DNA from: Burkholderiales bacterium 68-10
Lineage (GTDB): Bacteria > Pseudomonadota > Gammaproteobacteria > Burkholderiales > Burkholderiaceae_C
Assembly: GCA_001897615.1 (NCBI GenBank)
Contig: MKTG01000072.1
Coordinates: 58,101-111,238, forward strand
Direction: 5' to 3'
Length of the DNA: 53,138 bases
Under the pieces are notes generated by a model. It saw only the letters and a list, made by a program, of their open reading frames with translations. It had not been told where the DNA came from and ran no database searches. Positions 24,277-32,323 of the stretch are shown here, piece after piece. The position numbers were made by a program, and so were the translations under genes. Within the stretch, counting starts at the first letter, position 1; the number at the start of each line of letters is the position of its first letter.

Positions 24277-25359
24277 TCAGCCACGCCCGACCCACCACCG
24301 ATACACCGGCTCGGCCAGCAGCAGCACCGCCACCAGCCGGCACACCTGAAACGCCGTCACCACCGCCGCGCCCAGTTGCAGCACCTGCGCGGTGATGGCC
24401 ATCTCGGCCAGGCCACCGGGCGAGGTGGCCAGCATCAGCGTCACCGGATGCAGCCCGCTGGCCCAGGCCAGCACCACCGCAAAGGCCGCGCACAGCACGA
24501 TCATGCCCAGCGTGCCCAGTGCCACGGCGGCCAGCCAGCGTGGCGCCGCGTGCAAGAAGCGGCGCGAAAAACGCACCCCCAGGCTGACGCCGATCACCAG
24601 CTGCGCCGCGTGGCTCAGCGCCGGCGGCACGGCCGACAGGTGCACGTCCAGCAGGGTCAGACCCATGGCCACCAGCAGCGGGCCGATGAACCAGGGGTTG
24701 GCGCCACCGGTGCGCCGCATCAGCGCCGCGCCCGCGCCGCTGGCCAGCGCCAGCCACAGCAGGCCCGGCCATTCGACCACGCGAGCCACCGCGGGCAGCG
24801 TGTCCAGCGCCTGCAGCTGCCAGTGCTGGCGCGCCCACTGCATGGCAAACGGCAGCGTCAGCACCACCGCCGCCATGCGCACGCTGTGCGCGGCCGCCAC
24901 CAGGTCGGTGCGGGCACCGGCGCGCTCGGCCAGCAGCGTCATCTCCGACGCCCCGCCGATGGTGCTCGCGTAGTAGGCGGTGGCTCCGCGCTCGGCCGCC
25001 GGCAGCGCGGCCAGGCTGGGCCCCGCTGCCCAGCGCAGCCAGGCGCCAAAGCCCAGCCCCAGCGCCAGCGCCCAGGCCACGCCCAGCAGCACCGCCCACC
25101 ACAGGCCCAGCATCAGCGCCGCCATCGACGGCGTGAAGTACAGCCCCAGGCTGACGCCAATCACCCACTGGCCCCCGTTGCGCAGCGCCGTCACGCTGTG
25201 CGTGCCCAGCCCGGCCATGCTGGCCAGCGCGGTGGCCAGCAGCGGCCCCAGCATCCACGGCACCGGCAGCGACAGGCGCGCCCCCAGCCACGCAGCGCCC
25301 CAGGCCAGCAGCAGGGTGAGCGCGGCACGCGCGGGCAGGGCAACGGCAGGTGGCGGCAT
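24277..25359 (-). CDS. AbrB-type membrane protein (AbrB duplication family)
   Basis: A 360-residue polytopic protein with about ten helices and two homologous halves: VPWMLGPLLATALASM in the first and NPWFIGPLLVAMGLTL in the second. The family was named after E. coli AbrB, a regulator of aidB, and is often mislabelled as ammonia monooxygenase. Function is unsettled; transport is likely. ATG 25359 is on the divergent side facing chaN, only 21 bp between starts, so the two promoters must overlap or lie inside the genes. Confidence 0.82.
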   Translation of the reverse strand: MPPPAVALPARAALTLLLAWGAAWLGARLSLPVPWMLGPLLATALASMAGLGTHSVTALRNGGQWVIGVSLGLYFTPSMAALMLGLWWAVLLGVAWALALGLGFGAWLRWAAGPSLAALPAAERGATAYYASTIGGASEMTLLAERAGARTDLVAAAHSVRMAAVVLTLPFAMQWARQHWQLQALDTLPAVARVVEWPGLLWLALASGAGAALMRRTGGANPWFIGPLLVAMGLTLLDVHLSAVPPALSHAAQLVIGVSLGVRFSRRFLHAAPRWLAAVALGTLGMIVLCAAFAVVLAWASGLHPVTLMLATSPGGLAEMAITAQVLQLGAAVVTAFQVCRLVAVLLLAEPVYRWWVGRG

Positions 25360-25368
25360 GGGTGCCCT

Positions 25369-25374
25369 TAGTAT
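25369..25374 (+). promoter_or_regulatory. Putative -10 box (TAGTAT) of chaN
   Basis: TAGTAT, then GGCGCC, then ATG at 25381: 6 bases, so transcription would begin at or next to the start codon. No Shine-Dalgarno sequence exists. Confidence 0.4.
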
Positions 25375-25380
25375 GGCGCC

Positions 25381-26208
25381 ATGCCACGCCTGCTTCGCCC
25401 CCTCGCCGCGCTACTGGCCCTGCTGCTGAGTGCCTGCGCCCTGCCGCCGCTGGATGCCGAGAGGCAGGCCCGGCTGGCCAGCCTGCTGCCGGCCGATGCG
25501 CTGCTGCTGGGCGAGCAGCACGATGCGCCGGAGCACCAGCAGTTGCAGCGCCAGGTGGTGCAGTGGCTGGCCGATCGCGGCCAGCTGGCCGCCGTGGTGC
25601 TGGAGATGGCCGAAGCCGGACACGGCACGGCCGGCCTGCCGCCCGACGCCAGAGCGCGCCAGGTGCGCGCCGCCCTGGCCTGGGACGACGCGCGCTGGCC
25701 GTGGCGGACGTACGGCCCGGTGATCATGGCCGCCGTGGCCGCTGGCGCCCCGGTGCTGGGGGCCAACCTGTCGCTGGCGCAAATGCGCGAGGCCATGCGC
25801 CAGTCCGCGCTCGATGACCGCCTGCCCGCCGAGCTGCTGGCGGTGCAGCGTCAACGCATCCGCGACAGCCATTGCGGCCTGTTGCCCGAGCCACGGATCG
25901 ACCCCATGACACGGGTGCAGATCGCACGCGACATCGCCATGGCCGACGCCGTGGCGCGGGCCGCGCAACAAGCCGCGCCGGGCCGCGTGGTGCTGCTGAT
26001 CACCGGCAACGGCCATGTGCACCGCGCGCTCGGCGTGCCGCGCTTTCTGCCTGCTGATTTGAAGGCAAAAGTGCTTTCAGCGCAGGCACAGTCAGCGCAA
26101 GCAGCTATCGAAAATGAAGCGCTCGCCGACCGCGCCCTGCAGGCTGGCGACCTGCGCTGGCCCACCCCGCCGCTGCCGCCGCGCGACCCCTGCGCCACGC
26201 TGCGCTGA
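25381..26208 (+). CDS. ChaN family lipoprotein
   Basis: ChaN-like proteins are haem/iron-binding lipoproteins in iron uptake. The 275-residue precursor has lipobox LLSAC (Cys19). LLLGEQHDAPEHQQLQ and VVLEMAEAGHGTAG are the conserved family segments, and VVLLITGNGHVHRALGVPRFL lies near the end of the domain. About 19 residues (228-246, VLSAQAQSAQAAIENE region) are encoded by a repeat A copy in the reverse orientation to that in hemE; this lies after the conserved core, so function is probably preserved. It converges on the carboxylase gene with 6 bp between. Confidence 0.85.
   Translation: MPRLLRPLAALLALLLSACALPPLDAERQARLASLLPADALLLGEQHDAPEHQQLQRQVVQWLADRGQLAAVVLEMAEAGHGTAGLPPDARARQVRAALAWDDARWPWRTYGPVIMAAVAAGAPVLGANLSLAQMREAMRQSALDDRLPAELLAVQRQRIRDSHCGLLPEPRIDPMTRVQIARDIAMADAVARAAQQAAPGRVVLLITGNGHVHRALGVPRFLPADLKAKVLSAQAQSAQAAIENEALADRALQAGDLRWPTPPLPPRDPCATLR
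26061..26118 (-). repeat. Repeat A copy 7, in-frame inside chaN (antisense orientation)
   Basis: On the minus strand: CATTTTCGATAGCTGCTTGCGC, loop, TGCGCTGAAAGCACTTTTGCC. The plus-strand reading gives SAQ-AQ-SAQAAIENE; the copy in hpaG1 reads LAQ-R-AQAAIDSG in the same frame. Confidence 0.75.
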
Positions 26209-26214
26209 GCGCGG

Positions 26215-29200
26215 TCACCAGGTATCGACAAAGCGCGGCCCCGCCGCCGGCGCCACGCGCGCCGACGCCAGGCCACGCGCCAGCCAGGCCCGCGTATCAG
26301 ACGGGTCGATGACGGCGTCGATCTCCAGGGTGGTGGCCATGTGGGTCGCCGCGCCGTGCTCGTAGCGCTCGGCCAGCAGGCGAGCGAACAGCGCGTCGCG
26401 CTCGGGGCCTTCGGGCACCGCCGCCAGCTCCTTGCGAAAGCCCAGCCGCACATAGCCTTCCAGGCCCATGCCGCCGAACTCGCCGGTGGGCCAGGACACG
26501 GTGAACACCGGCGCATGAAAGCCGCCCGCGGCCATCGCCATCGCGCCCAGGCCGTAGCCCTTGCGCAGCACGACGCCGAACAGCGGCACGCGCAGCGCGG
26601 CGGCGGTGACGAACAGGCGGCTGACGTGGCGCACCTGCGCGGTCTTCTCGACCTCCGGGCCGACCATGAAGCCGGGCGTGTCGATCAGGCTGACGATGGG
26701 CAGGCCGTGCGCATTGCACAGCTGCATGAAGCGCGCGCCCTTGTCGGCCGCGTCGGCGTCGATGGCGCCGCCCAGGTGCAGCGGGTTGTTGGCCATCAGC
26801 CCCACCGGCCGCCCCTCGATGCGCGCCAGGGCCGTGTGGATGCCGGCGCCGAAGCCGGTGCGCAGCAGCATCAGGCTGCCCGCATCCACCAGCCCGGCCA
26901 TGGCGTCGCGGGTGTCGTACACGCGCAGGCGGTTTTCCGGCACCACGGCGCGCAGCGCGCGCTGGTCGGGCGTGACCCAGTCCTTCACCCGGCCCTGGAA
27001 GTAGCCCAGGTAATGCCGCGCCGCCACCACCGCCTGCGCCTCGTCGTCGACCAGCAAGTCAATCACGCCATTGCCGTGCTGCACCGGGCTGGGGCCGATC
27101 TCCTCGGGCCGGAACACGCCCAGGCCGCCCCCTTCGATCATGGCCGGCCCGCCCATGCCGATGTGGCTGGCGCGGGTGGCGATGATGACGTCGCTGCAAC
27201 CCAGCAGCGCGGCGTTGCCGGCAAAGCAGTAGCCATGCACCACGCCCACCACCGGCACCCGGCCCGACAGCGCGGCGTAGGCGGCGAAGGTGCCCACGTG
27301 CAGGCCGGCCACCACCGGCACGTCGACATCGGCGGGCCGGCCGCCGCCGCCCTCGGCAAACAGTACCACGGGCAGTTGCTGCTCTAGCGCGATGGCCAGC
27401 ATGCGGTCGGTCTTGGCGTGGTTGCGCATGCCCTGGGTGCCGGCCAGCACGGTGGCGTCGTAGCCCATGACCACGGTGCGCGCCGCCTCGGCGCCGAAGA
27501 TCAGGCCGTTGACGCCGCCAATGCCCGTCACCATGCCGTCGGCCGGGGTGTTGGCGATCAGGTCGGGCATGCTGCGCCGGCGCGTCTGCGCCGCCACGGC
27601 CAGCGCGCCGTATTCGATGAAGCTGCCGTCGTCGCACAGGTCGGCGATGTTCTCGCGCACGGTGCGCCCGCCGCGGGCATGGCGCGCGGCCACGGCGTCG
27701 GGGCGCGCGGCATCCAGCGTGAAGGCCTGGCGGTCGAGCACGCGCCGCAGGTCGGCGCGGATGTGGTCCGGGTCGTGCGCGGCGGCGGCCGCCTGCTGCC
27801 CGGCATCGCCCACGTCGAGCTCTTCCAGCACCAGCAGCACGTCGCCCTGCGCCACGTAGGCGCCGGGTTCGACGAAGCACTGGCGCAGCACGCCCGCATG
27901 CGGCGCGGTGAGCACGTGCTCCATCTTCATGGCCTCCAGCACCGCCAGCTCGGCACCGGCCGCCACCGTGTCCCCGGGTGCCACCGACAGCTGCACCACG
28001 CGCGCCGGCATGGGCGCCAGCACCGCGCCCTCGGGGGCTTCGCCGGCCGGCAGGGCGTGCGGCGGTTCGGCATCATTTTGGCCTGTAGCGCCCGCCTGAT
28101 CTGCGCAAGCAGCTATCTTTTGCGCAGCATCCAGCAGCTCGGGCAACGCCGATTCCAGCCAGCGCGTGTGCACCGCCTGGCTGGCCATCTCGGGCCGCTC
28201 GGCCAGCGCGCGCAGCAGCGCCAGGTTGGTGGCCACGCCATCGATGCGCGTTTCGGTCAGCGCGCGGCGCGAGCGGCGCAGCACGTCGGCAAAGTCATGG
28301 CCGGGCGCGTGCACGATCAGCTTGGCCAGCAGGCTGTCGTAGTGTGGCGAGGGCGTGGCACCGGCCACGCCGTGCGTGTCCACCCGCACGCCCGGGCCGG
28401 CCGGCAGGTCGAAGCGCGTCAGCCGCCCGCTGCCCGGCGTGGCGCTGCCATCCGCCGCCAGGGTCTCGGCGTTGATGCGCCACTGGATGGCATGGCCGCG
28501 CGGCGGCGGTGGCGCGGCGGCGTCCAGCCCGGCGTCGGCCAGGCGCTGGCCGGCGGCCAGCCGCAGCTGGGTCTGCACCAGGTCGACCCCGGTGACGGCC
28601 TCGGTGATGGTGTGCTCGACCTGCAGGCGCGCGTTGGCCTCGATGAACACATAGGGCAGCGTGTCCGATGCCGCATCGACCAGGAATTCGAACGTGCCCA
28701 GGCCCTCGTAGCGCAGCTCGCGCGCCATGCGCAGGGCGCTGTCGACGAGGCGCTGGCGCAGCGGCGCCGGCAGGCTGGGGCTGGGGGCGATCTCGACCAG
28801 CTTCTGGAAGCGCCGCTGCAGCGTGCATTCGCGCTCGCCCAGCGCCATCACGTCGCGGCCGTCGCCCAGCACCTGCACTTCGATGTGGCGCGCGCGGCGC
28901 ATCAGGCGCTCCACATACACGTCGGCGATGCCGAAGGCGGCCTGCGCTTCGCCGCGGCAGCGCGCGTAGGCGGCGGCCAGCGCGGCCTCGTCCTCGACGG
29001 CGCGCATGCCGCGTCCGCCGCCGCCGCCCACCGCCTTGATGACGATGCCGGCCTGCGCGTGCTCGCGAAAGAAGGCCTGCGCCTGCTCCAGCGTCACCGC
29101 GTGCTGCGTGCCGGGCAGCAGCGGCACGTCGCAGCGCAGGGCCAGCGCGCGCGCCTGCGCCTTGTCGCCAAACAGCGCCAGCTGCTCGGGCGTGGGGCCG

Positions 29201-29505
29201 ATGAAGCGCACACCCGCCGCCGCGCAGTCGCGCGCGAAGTCGGCGCGCTCGGCCAGAAAGCCGTAGCCCGGGTGCAGCGCGTCGGCGCCGTGCTCGCGCG
29301 CAATCGCCAGCAGCCGCGCGCCATCCAGATAGGCGGTTGGCCCGGTGGCGCCCAGCGCCTGCGCCGCGTCGGCCGCCTGCACATGCGGCGCCCGCGCGTC
29401 GTCGTCGGCGTAAACCGCCAGGCTCGGAATGCCCAGGTCCTGCAGGGCGCGCACGATGCGCAGGGCGATTTCGCCGCGGTTGGCGATCAGTACTTTGTGG
29501 AACAT
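26215..29505 (-). CDS. Single-chain biotin-dependent acyl-CoA carboxylase (BC-BCCP-CT)
   Basis: A 1096-residue fusion holding all three activities. Biotin carboxylase covers about 1-450 (VLIANRGEIALRI start, ATP-grasp loop GGGGRGMR, HIEVQVLGDG, RLQVEHTITE). The biotin carrier domain has EAMKMEH with the biotin Lys527. The carboxyltransferase covers about 600-1096 (IGGVNGLIFG, GYCFAGNAALLGCSD, LIDTPGFMVGPEVEK, GYGLGAMAMA). Separate subunits are the rule for ACC; single-chain forms are known for long-chain and propionyl-type carboxylases. The substrate is unknown. ATG 29505 gives the canonical N-terminus. Residues 461-479, between BC and BCCP, come from repeat A. An acyl-CoA ligase gene lies 114 bp upstream. 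Confidence 0.92.
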   Translation of the reverse strand: MFHKVLIANRGEIALRIVRALQDLGIPSLAVYADDDARAPHVQAADAAQALGATGPTAYLDGARLLAIAREHGADALHPGYGFLAERADFARDCAAAGVRFIGPTPEQLALFGDKAQARALALRCDVPLLPGTQHAVTLEQAQAFFREHAQAGIVIKAVGGGGGRGMRAVEDEAALAAAYARCRGEAQAAFGIADVYVERLMRRARHIEVQVLGDGRDVMALGERECTLQRRFQKLVEIAPSPSLPAPLRQRLVDSALRMARELRYEGLGTFEFLVDAASDTLPYVFIEANARLQVEHTITEAVTGVDLVQTQLRLAAGQRLADAGLDAAAPPPPRGHAIQWRINAETLAADGSATPGSGRLTRFDLPAGPGVRVDTHGVAGATPSPHYDSLLAKLIVHAPGHDFADVLRRSRRALTETRIDGVATNLALLRALAERPEMASQAVHTRWLESALPELLDAAQKIAACADQAGATGQNDAEPPHALPAGEAPEGAVLAPMPARVVQLSVAPGDTVAAGAELAVLEAMKMEHVLTAPHAGVLRQCFVEPGAYVAQGDVLLVLEELDVGDAGQQAAAAAHDPDHIRADLRRVLDRQAFTLDAARPDAVAARHARGGRTVRENIADLCDDGSFIEYGALAVAAQTRRRSMPDLIANTPADGMVTGIGGVNGLIFGAEAARTVVMGYDATVLAGTQGMRNHAKTDRMLAIALEQQLPVVLFAEGGGGRPADVDVPVVAGLHVGTFAAYAALSGRVPVVGVVHGYCFAGNAALLGCSDVIIATRASHIGMGGPAMIEGGGLGVFRPEEIGPSPVQHGNGVIDLLVDDEAQAVVAARHYLGYFQGRVKDWVTPDQRALRAVVPENRLRVYDTRDAMAGLVDAGSLMLLRTGFGAGIHTALARIEGRPVGLMANNPLHLGGAIDADAADKGARFMQLCNAHGLPIVSLIDTPGFMVGPEVEKTAQVRHVSRLFVTAAALRVPLFGVVLRKGYGLGAMAMAAGGFHAPVFTVSWPTGEFGGMGLEGYVRLGFRKELAAVPEGPERDALFARLLAERYEHGAATHMATTLEIDAVIDPSDTRAWLARGLASARVAPAAGPRFVDTW
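28071..28125 (-). repeat. Repeat A copy 8, in-frame linker of the carboxylase
   Basis: On the minus strand: AAAAGATAGCTGCTTGCGC, loop AGATCAGGCG, GGCGCTACAGGCC, AAAATGATG. It is one of the cleanest copies, translated KIAACADQAGATGQNDA between the biotin carboxylase and carrier domains. Confidence 0.85.
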
Positions 29506-29619
29506 GGGCAATGCCTTGGGAAGGTTCGAAACACGGATAGCCGTGCGCCGAGGACGCAGCGGGCGCTTCGAGCAGTGTTCTGGGGCGCCATGGCGCACGG
29601 CAGTGGCGACGCGCTGGCG

Positions 29620-31227
29620 TCAGCCCTGATCCTTCAGCAGCCGCCGCAGCACCTTGCCCGAGCCGGTGGCTGGCAGCGCGTCGATGAAGCGCACATGGCG
29701 CGGCGCCTTGTAGGGGGCCATGTTGTCGCGGCTCCAGGCGATCAGCGCGTCGGCCGTCAGGCTGGCGCCGGGTTTGAGCACGATGAAGGCCTTGACCACC
29801 TCGCCCTTTTCGGCGTCGGGCTGGCCCAGCACCGCCGCCTGCGCCACGGCCGGATGGCGGATCAGGATGGTTTCGACCTCCTCGGGGAACACGCTGTAGC
29901 CGGAGACCTTGATCATCTCCTTGGTGCGGCCGATGAAGGTGAGGTAGCCCTCGGTGTCCATGCGGCCCATGTCGCCGGTCCACACCCAGCCGTCGCGCAG
30001 CGTCTGGGCGCTGGCTTCGGGCTTGCGCCAGTAGCCCTTGAAGTTGCCCGGCGAGCGCACGGTGATCTCGCCAGTCTCACCGATCGGCTTCTCGGCGCCG
30101 CTGTCGGGGTCGATGATGCGGATGCTGACGCCGGGCATGGGCTGACCGTGAGTGCCCCAGCGGATGGCCTCGGGCGGCATGCCGGTGTCCATGGTGTGGG
30201 TTTCGGACAAGCCGTAGGCGGCCTCGTAGCTGATGCACGGCCCCTGGGTGAAGGCCTGCCACTGCCGGGCCAGCGCCTCGGTGAAGGTGATGCCAAAGCT
30301 GGTGACCGGGTTGCGCCGCAGGCTCTGGAGGTCGAAGCGGGCGGCGTCGGGCACCTGCATACAGGCAACGTTCATCGGCGCGATGGAATACCAGTGCGTG
30401 ACGCGCCAGCGGTCGATGGCCTGCAGCACCGCCAGCGGGTCGAAGCGCAGCAGCAGCACCTGGGTGGCCCCCACGAGCACCGGCACGTTGACCCCCATCA
30501 GCATGCCGGCGATGTGGTAGAGCGGCGCCACCGACAGCGACACGTCGTCGGCGCCGATGCCGGCCGACTGCGCGGTGACGGTGGTCTTGAACAGCGCGTT
30601 GCCATAGCTCAGCATGGCGCCCTTGGGCAGGCCGGTGGTGCCGCTGGTGTAGGTCATCAGGGCCACGTCGTCCAGCTGGATGTCCACCGGCCGCGGGCGC
30701 TGGCCCAGGGCCGCGCCCTGCTGGGCGAGTTGCAGCATGTCGCCCACGCCCGCTGGCAGCGGGGCTGGCGCGGCCTGCAGCTCGGGCGGCACGGCAATGG
30801 CGGCCTGCGCCGGCAGCAGGTCGGCATAGCGGGCGGCCAGCACGTGCGCCAGCGCGGTCTGGCCGCGCACCTGCTCGACGATGGGCAGCAGGTTGTCGGC
30901 GGCGATGATGACGCGCGCCTGCAGGTCCTGCAGCTGGTATTGCAGCTCGTGCGCCTTGTTCAGTGGCCCGCAGGGGCAGACGATGGCGCCGATCTTCTGG
31001 ATCGCGTAGTGTGCCAGCAGGTACTGCGGGCAGTTGTTCATGAACAGCGCCACCGGCTCGCCCTTGGCCACGCCCAGCGATTGCAAGTGCGCACCCACCG
31101 CGTCGCTCCAGTCGTCCAGCTCGCGCCAGCTGATGGCGCGGCCATACCAGATGACGGCGGCGCGGTCGGGCCGCTGGCGGGCGTGGCGGCGCAGGTGCTC
31201 GTGCAGGGGCTGCTCGGGGGCGGTCAT
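29620..31227 (-). CDS. AMP-dependent acyl-CoA synthetase/ligase
   Basis: A 535-residue ANL-superfamily enzyme that activates a carboxylic acid with ATP and CoA. Motif A3 is YTSGTTGLPKGAM, A5 is YGLSETHTMDT, A7 is WVWTGDMGRMD and A8 is GYSVFPEEVE; the catalytic lysine region GSGKVLRR is at the C-terminus. Start MTAPEQPLHEHLRRHA at 31227 was preferred over METC four codons upstream because GGAG lies 7 bases before it. Medium or long-chain fatty acid or aryl acids are possible substrates. Followed by the carboxylase gene, so it may supply that enzyme's acyl-CoA. Confidence 0.9.
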   Translation of the reverse strand: MTAPEQPLHEHLRRHARQRPDRAAVIWYGRAISWRELDDWSDAVGAHLQSLGVAKGEPVALFMNNCPQYLLAHYAIQKIGAIVCPCGPLNKAHELQYQLQDLQARVIIAADNLLPIVEQVRGQTALAHVLAARYADLLPAQAAIAVPPELQAAPAPLPAGVGDMLQLAQQGAALGQRPRPVDIQLDDVALMTYTSGTTGLPKGAMLSYGNALFKTTVTAQSAGIGADDVSLSVAPLYHIAGMLMGVNVPVLVGATQVLLLRFDPLAVLQAIDRWRVTHWYSIAPMNVACMQVPDAARFDLQSLRRNPVTSFGITFTEALARQWQAFTQGPCISYEAAYGLSETHTMDTGMPPEAIRWGTHGQPMPGVSIRIIDPDSGAEKPIGETGEITVRSPGNFKGYWRKPEASAQTLRDGWVWTGDMGRMDTEGYLTFIGRTKEMIKVSGYSVFPEEVETILIRHPAVAQAAVLGQPDAEKGEVVKAFIVLKPGASLTADALIAWSRDNMAPYKAPRHVRFIDALPATGSGKVLRRLLKDQG

Positions 31228-31257
31228 GCAAGTCTCCATCGGTGGGGCAAAAAATCC

Positions 31258-31263
31258 AATATA
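31258..31263 (-). promoter_or_regulatory. Putative -10 box (TATATT) of the ligase gene
   Basis: TATATT on the minus strand, about 30 bases before ATG 31227, followed by a leader with GGAG. It lies in the 113-bp divergent gap with purU. Confidence 0.4.
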
Positions 31264-31326
31264 GCGAGCCGCGCGGGCCCGCCCGCCCGCGCGCAATCGC
31301 GCAGGCGACAGCGGCGCGCCGCCTGC

Positions 31327-31332
31327 GACAAT
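31327..31332 (+). promoter_or_regulatory. Putative -10 box (GACAAT) of purU
   Basis: TGCGACAAT, then CGCGCCCG and ATG 31341. Extended -10 type with an 8-base gap to the start codon and no Shine-Dalgarno sequence. Confidence 0.35.
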
Positions 31333-31340
31333 CGCGCCCG

Positions 31341-32189
31341 ATGCAAGACACCTACATCCTGACCCTGTCCTGCCCGGACCAGCGCGGCATCGTGCATGCC
31401 GTCTCGGGCTTTCTGATGGAGCGCGGCGGCAATATCGAGGAAGCCGCGCAGTTCAACGACCACGGCACCGGCCTGTTCTTCATGCGGGTGCAGTTTGCCT
31501 GCGCCGAGCTGGACGCCGGCGCGCTGCGCGCGCAGCTGACCGTGCTGGCCGAGCGCTTTGCCATGCGCTGGCAGCTGCACGAGGCGGCGCAGCCCATGCG
31601 CACCGTGATCTTCGTCAGCCGCGAGGGCCATTGCCTGAACGACCTGCTGTTCCGCTGGAAGAGCGGGCTGCTGCCGCTGGACATCCGCGCCATCGTCAGC
31701 AACCACCGCGACTTCTACCAGCTGGCGGCCAGCTACAACGTGCCGTTTCACCACATCGCCGTCACGCGCGACCACAAGGCGCAGGCCGAGGCACGGCAGC
31801 TGGAGATCATCGACGGCGAGGACGCCGAGCTGGTGGTGCTGGCGCGCTACATGCAGGTCCTGTCGGACGGGATGTGCCAGCGGCTGGCCGGGCGCGCCAT
31901 CAACATCCACCACAGCTTTCTGCCCAGCTTCAAGGGCGCGCGGCCCTACTGGCAGGCGCACGAGCGCGGCGTCAAGCTGATCGGCGCCACCGCGCACTAC
32001 GTGACGGCCGACCTGGACGAAGGCCCGATCATCGAGCAGGACGTGGCCCGCGTCGACCACAGCGCCACGGTGGAGGACCTGACCGCCGTCGGCCGCGACA
32101 CCGAAAGCCAGGTGCTGGCGCGCGCCGTCAAGTGGCACAGCGAGCACCGCGTGCTGCTGAACGGGCAGCGGACGGTGGTGTTTCGATGA
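31341..32189 (+). CDS. purU: Formyltetrahydrofolate deformylase
   Basis: PurU hydrolyses 10-formyl-THF to formate and THF, balancing one-carbon units. The 282-residue protein has an N-terminal ACT domain (TLSCPDQRGIVHAVSGFL to about residue 80) and a C-terminal formyltransferase fold with VSNHRDF, INIHHSFLPSFKGARPY (Asn/His active-site segment) and GATAHYVTADLDEGPII (catalytic Asp). Length and start (MQDTYILTLSC) match. It converges on yggS across two hairpins. Confidence 0.95.
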   Translation: MQDTYILTLSCPDQRGIVHAVSGFLMERGGNIEEAAQFNDHGTGLFFMRVQFACAELDAGALRAQLTVLAERFAMRWQLHEAAQPMRTVIFVSREGHCLNDLLFRWKSGLLPLDIRAIVSNHRDFYQLAASYNVPFHHIAVTRDHKAQAEARQLEIIDGEDAELVVLARYMQVLSDGMCQRLAGRAINIHHSFLPSFKGARPYWQAHERGVKLIGATAHYVTADLDEGPIIEQDVARVDHSATVEDLTAVGRDTESQVLARAVKWHSEHRVLLNGQRTVVFR

Positions 32190-32212
32190 CGCAATGACTT
32201 CGCCGCGGGCGC

Positions 32213-32288
32213 GGCGTCCATGACGAGATGACCGGACGCCAGCGCCGAGGGCAGCCGCCGGGGCAAGCCATGACCCTCCTGTCATGGC
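32213..32288. terminator. Two hairpins in the convergent purU/yggS gap
   Basis: GGCGTCC / GGACGCC (32213-32240) and GCCATGAC-CCTCCT-GTCATGGC (32267-32288, 8-bp exact stem). No U-tract is present; the position suggests 3'-end function for purU or yggS transcripts. Confidence 0.4.
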
Positions 32289-32323
32289 GCGCAGCGCCGC
32301 CATCGAAGGCCGTCAGGCCCGGG

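Noticed and set aside
21680-25387. 1235-codon minus-strand frame spanning FAH and DUF3108
   Set aside because: Only the last 333 codons encode a recognisable protein (FAH family). The rest is antisense to DUF3108, DUF3567 and part of the AbrB gene's alternative frame.
27418-31362. 1314-codon open frame on the plus strand
   Set aside because: It is antisense to the carboxylase and ligase genes, with low-complexity His/Gln/Arg/Ala composition and no motif. Long shadow frames are expected at this GC content.
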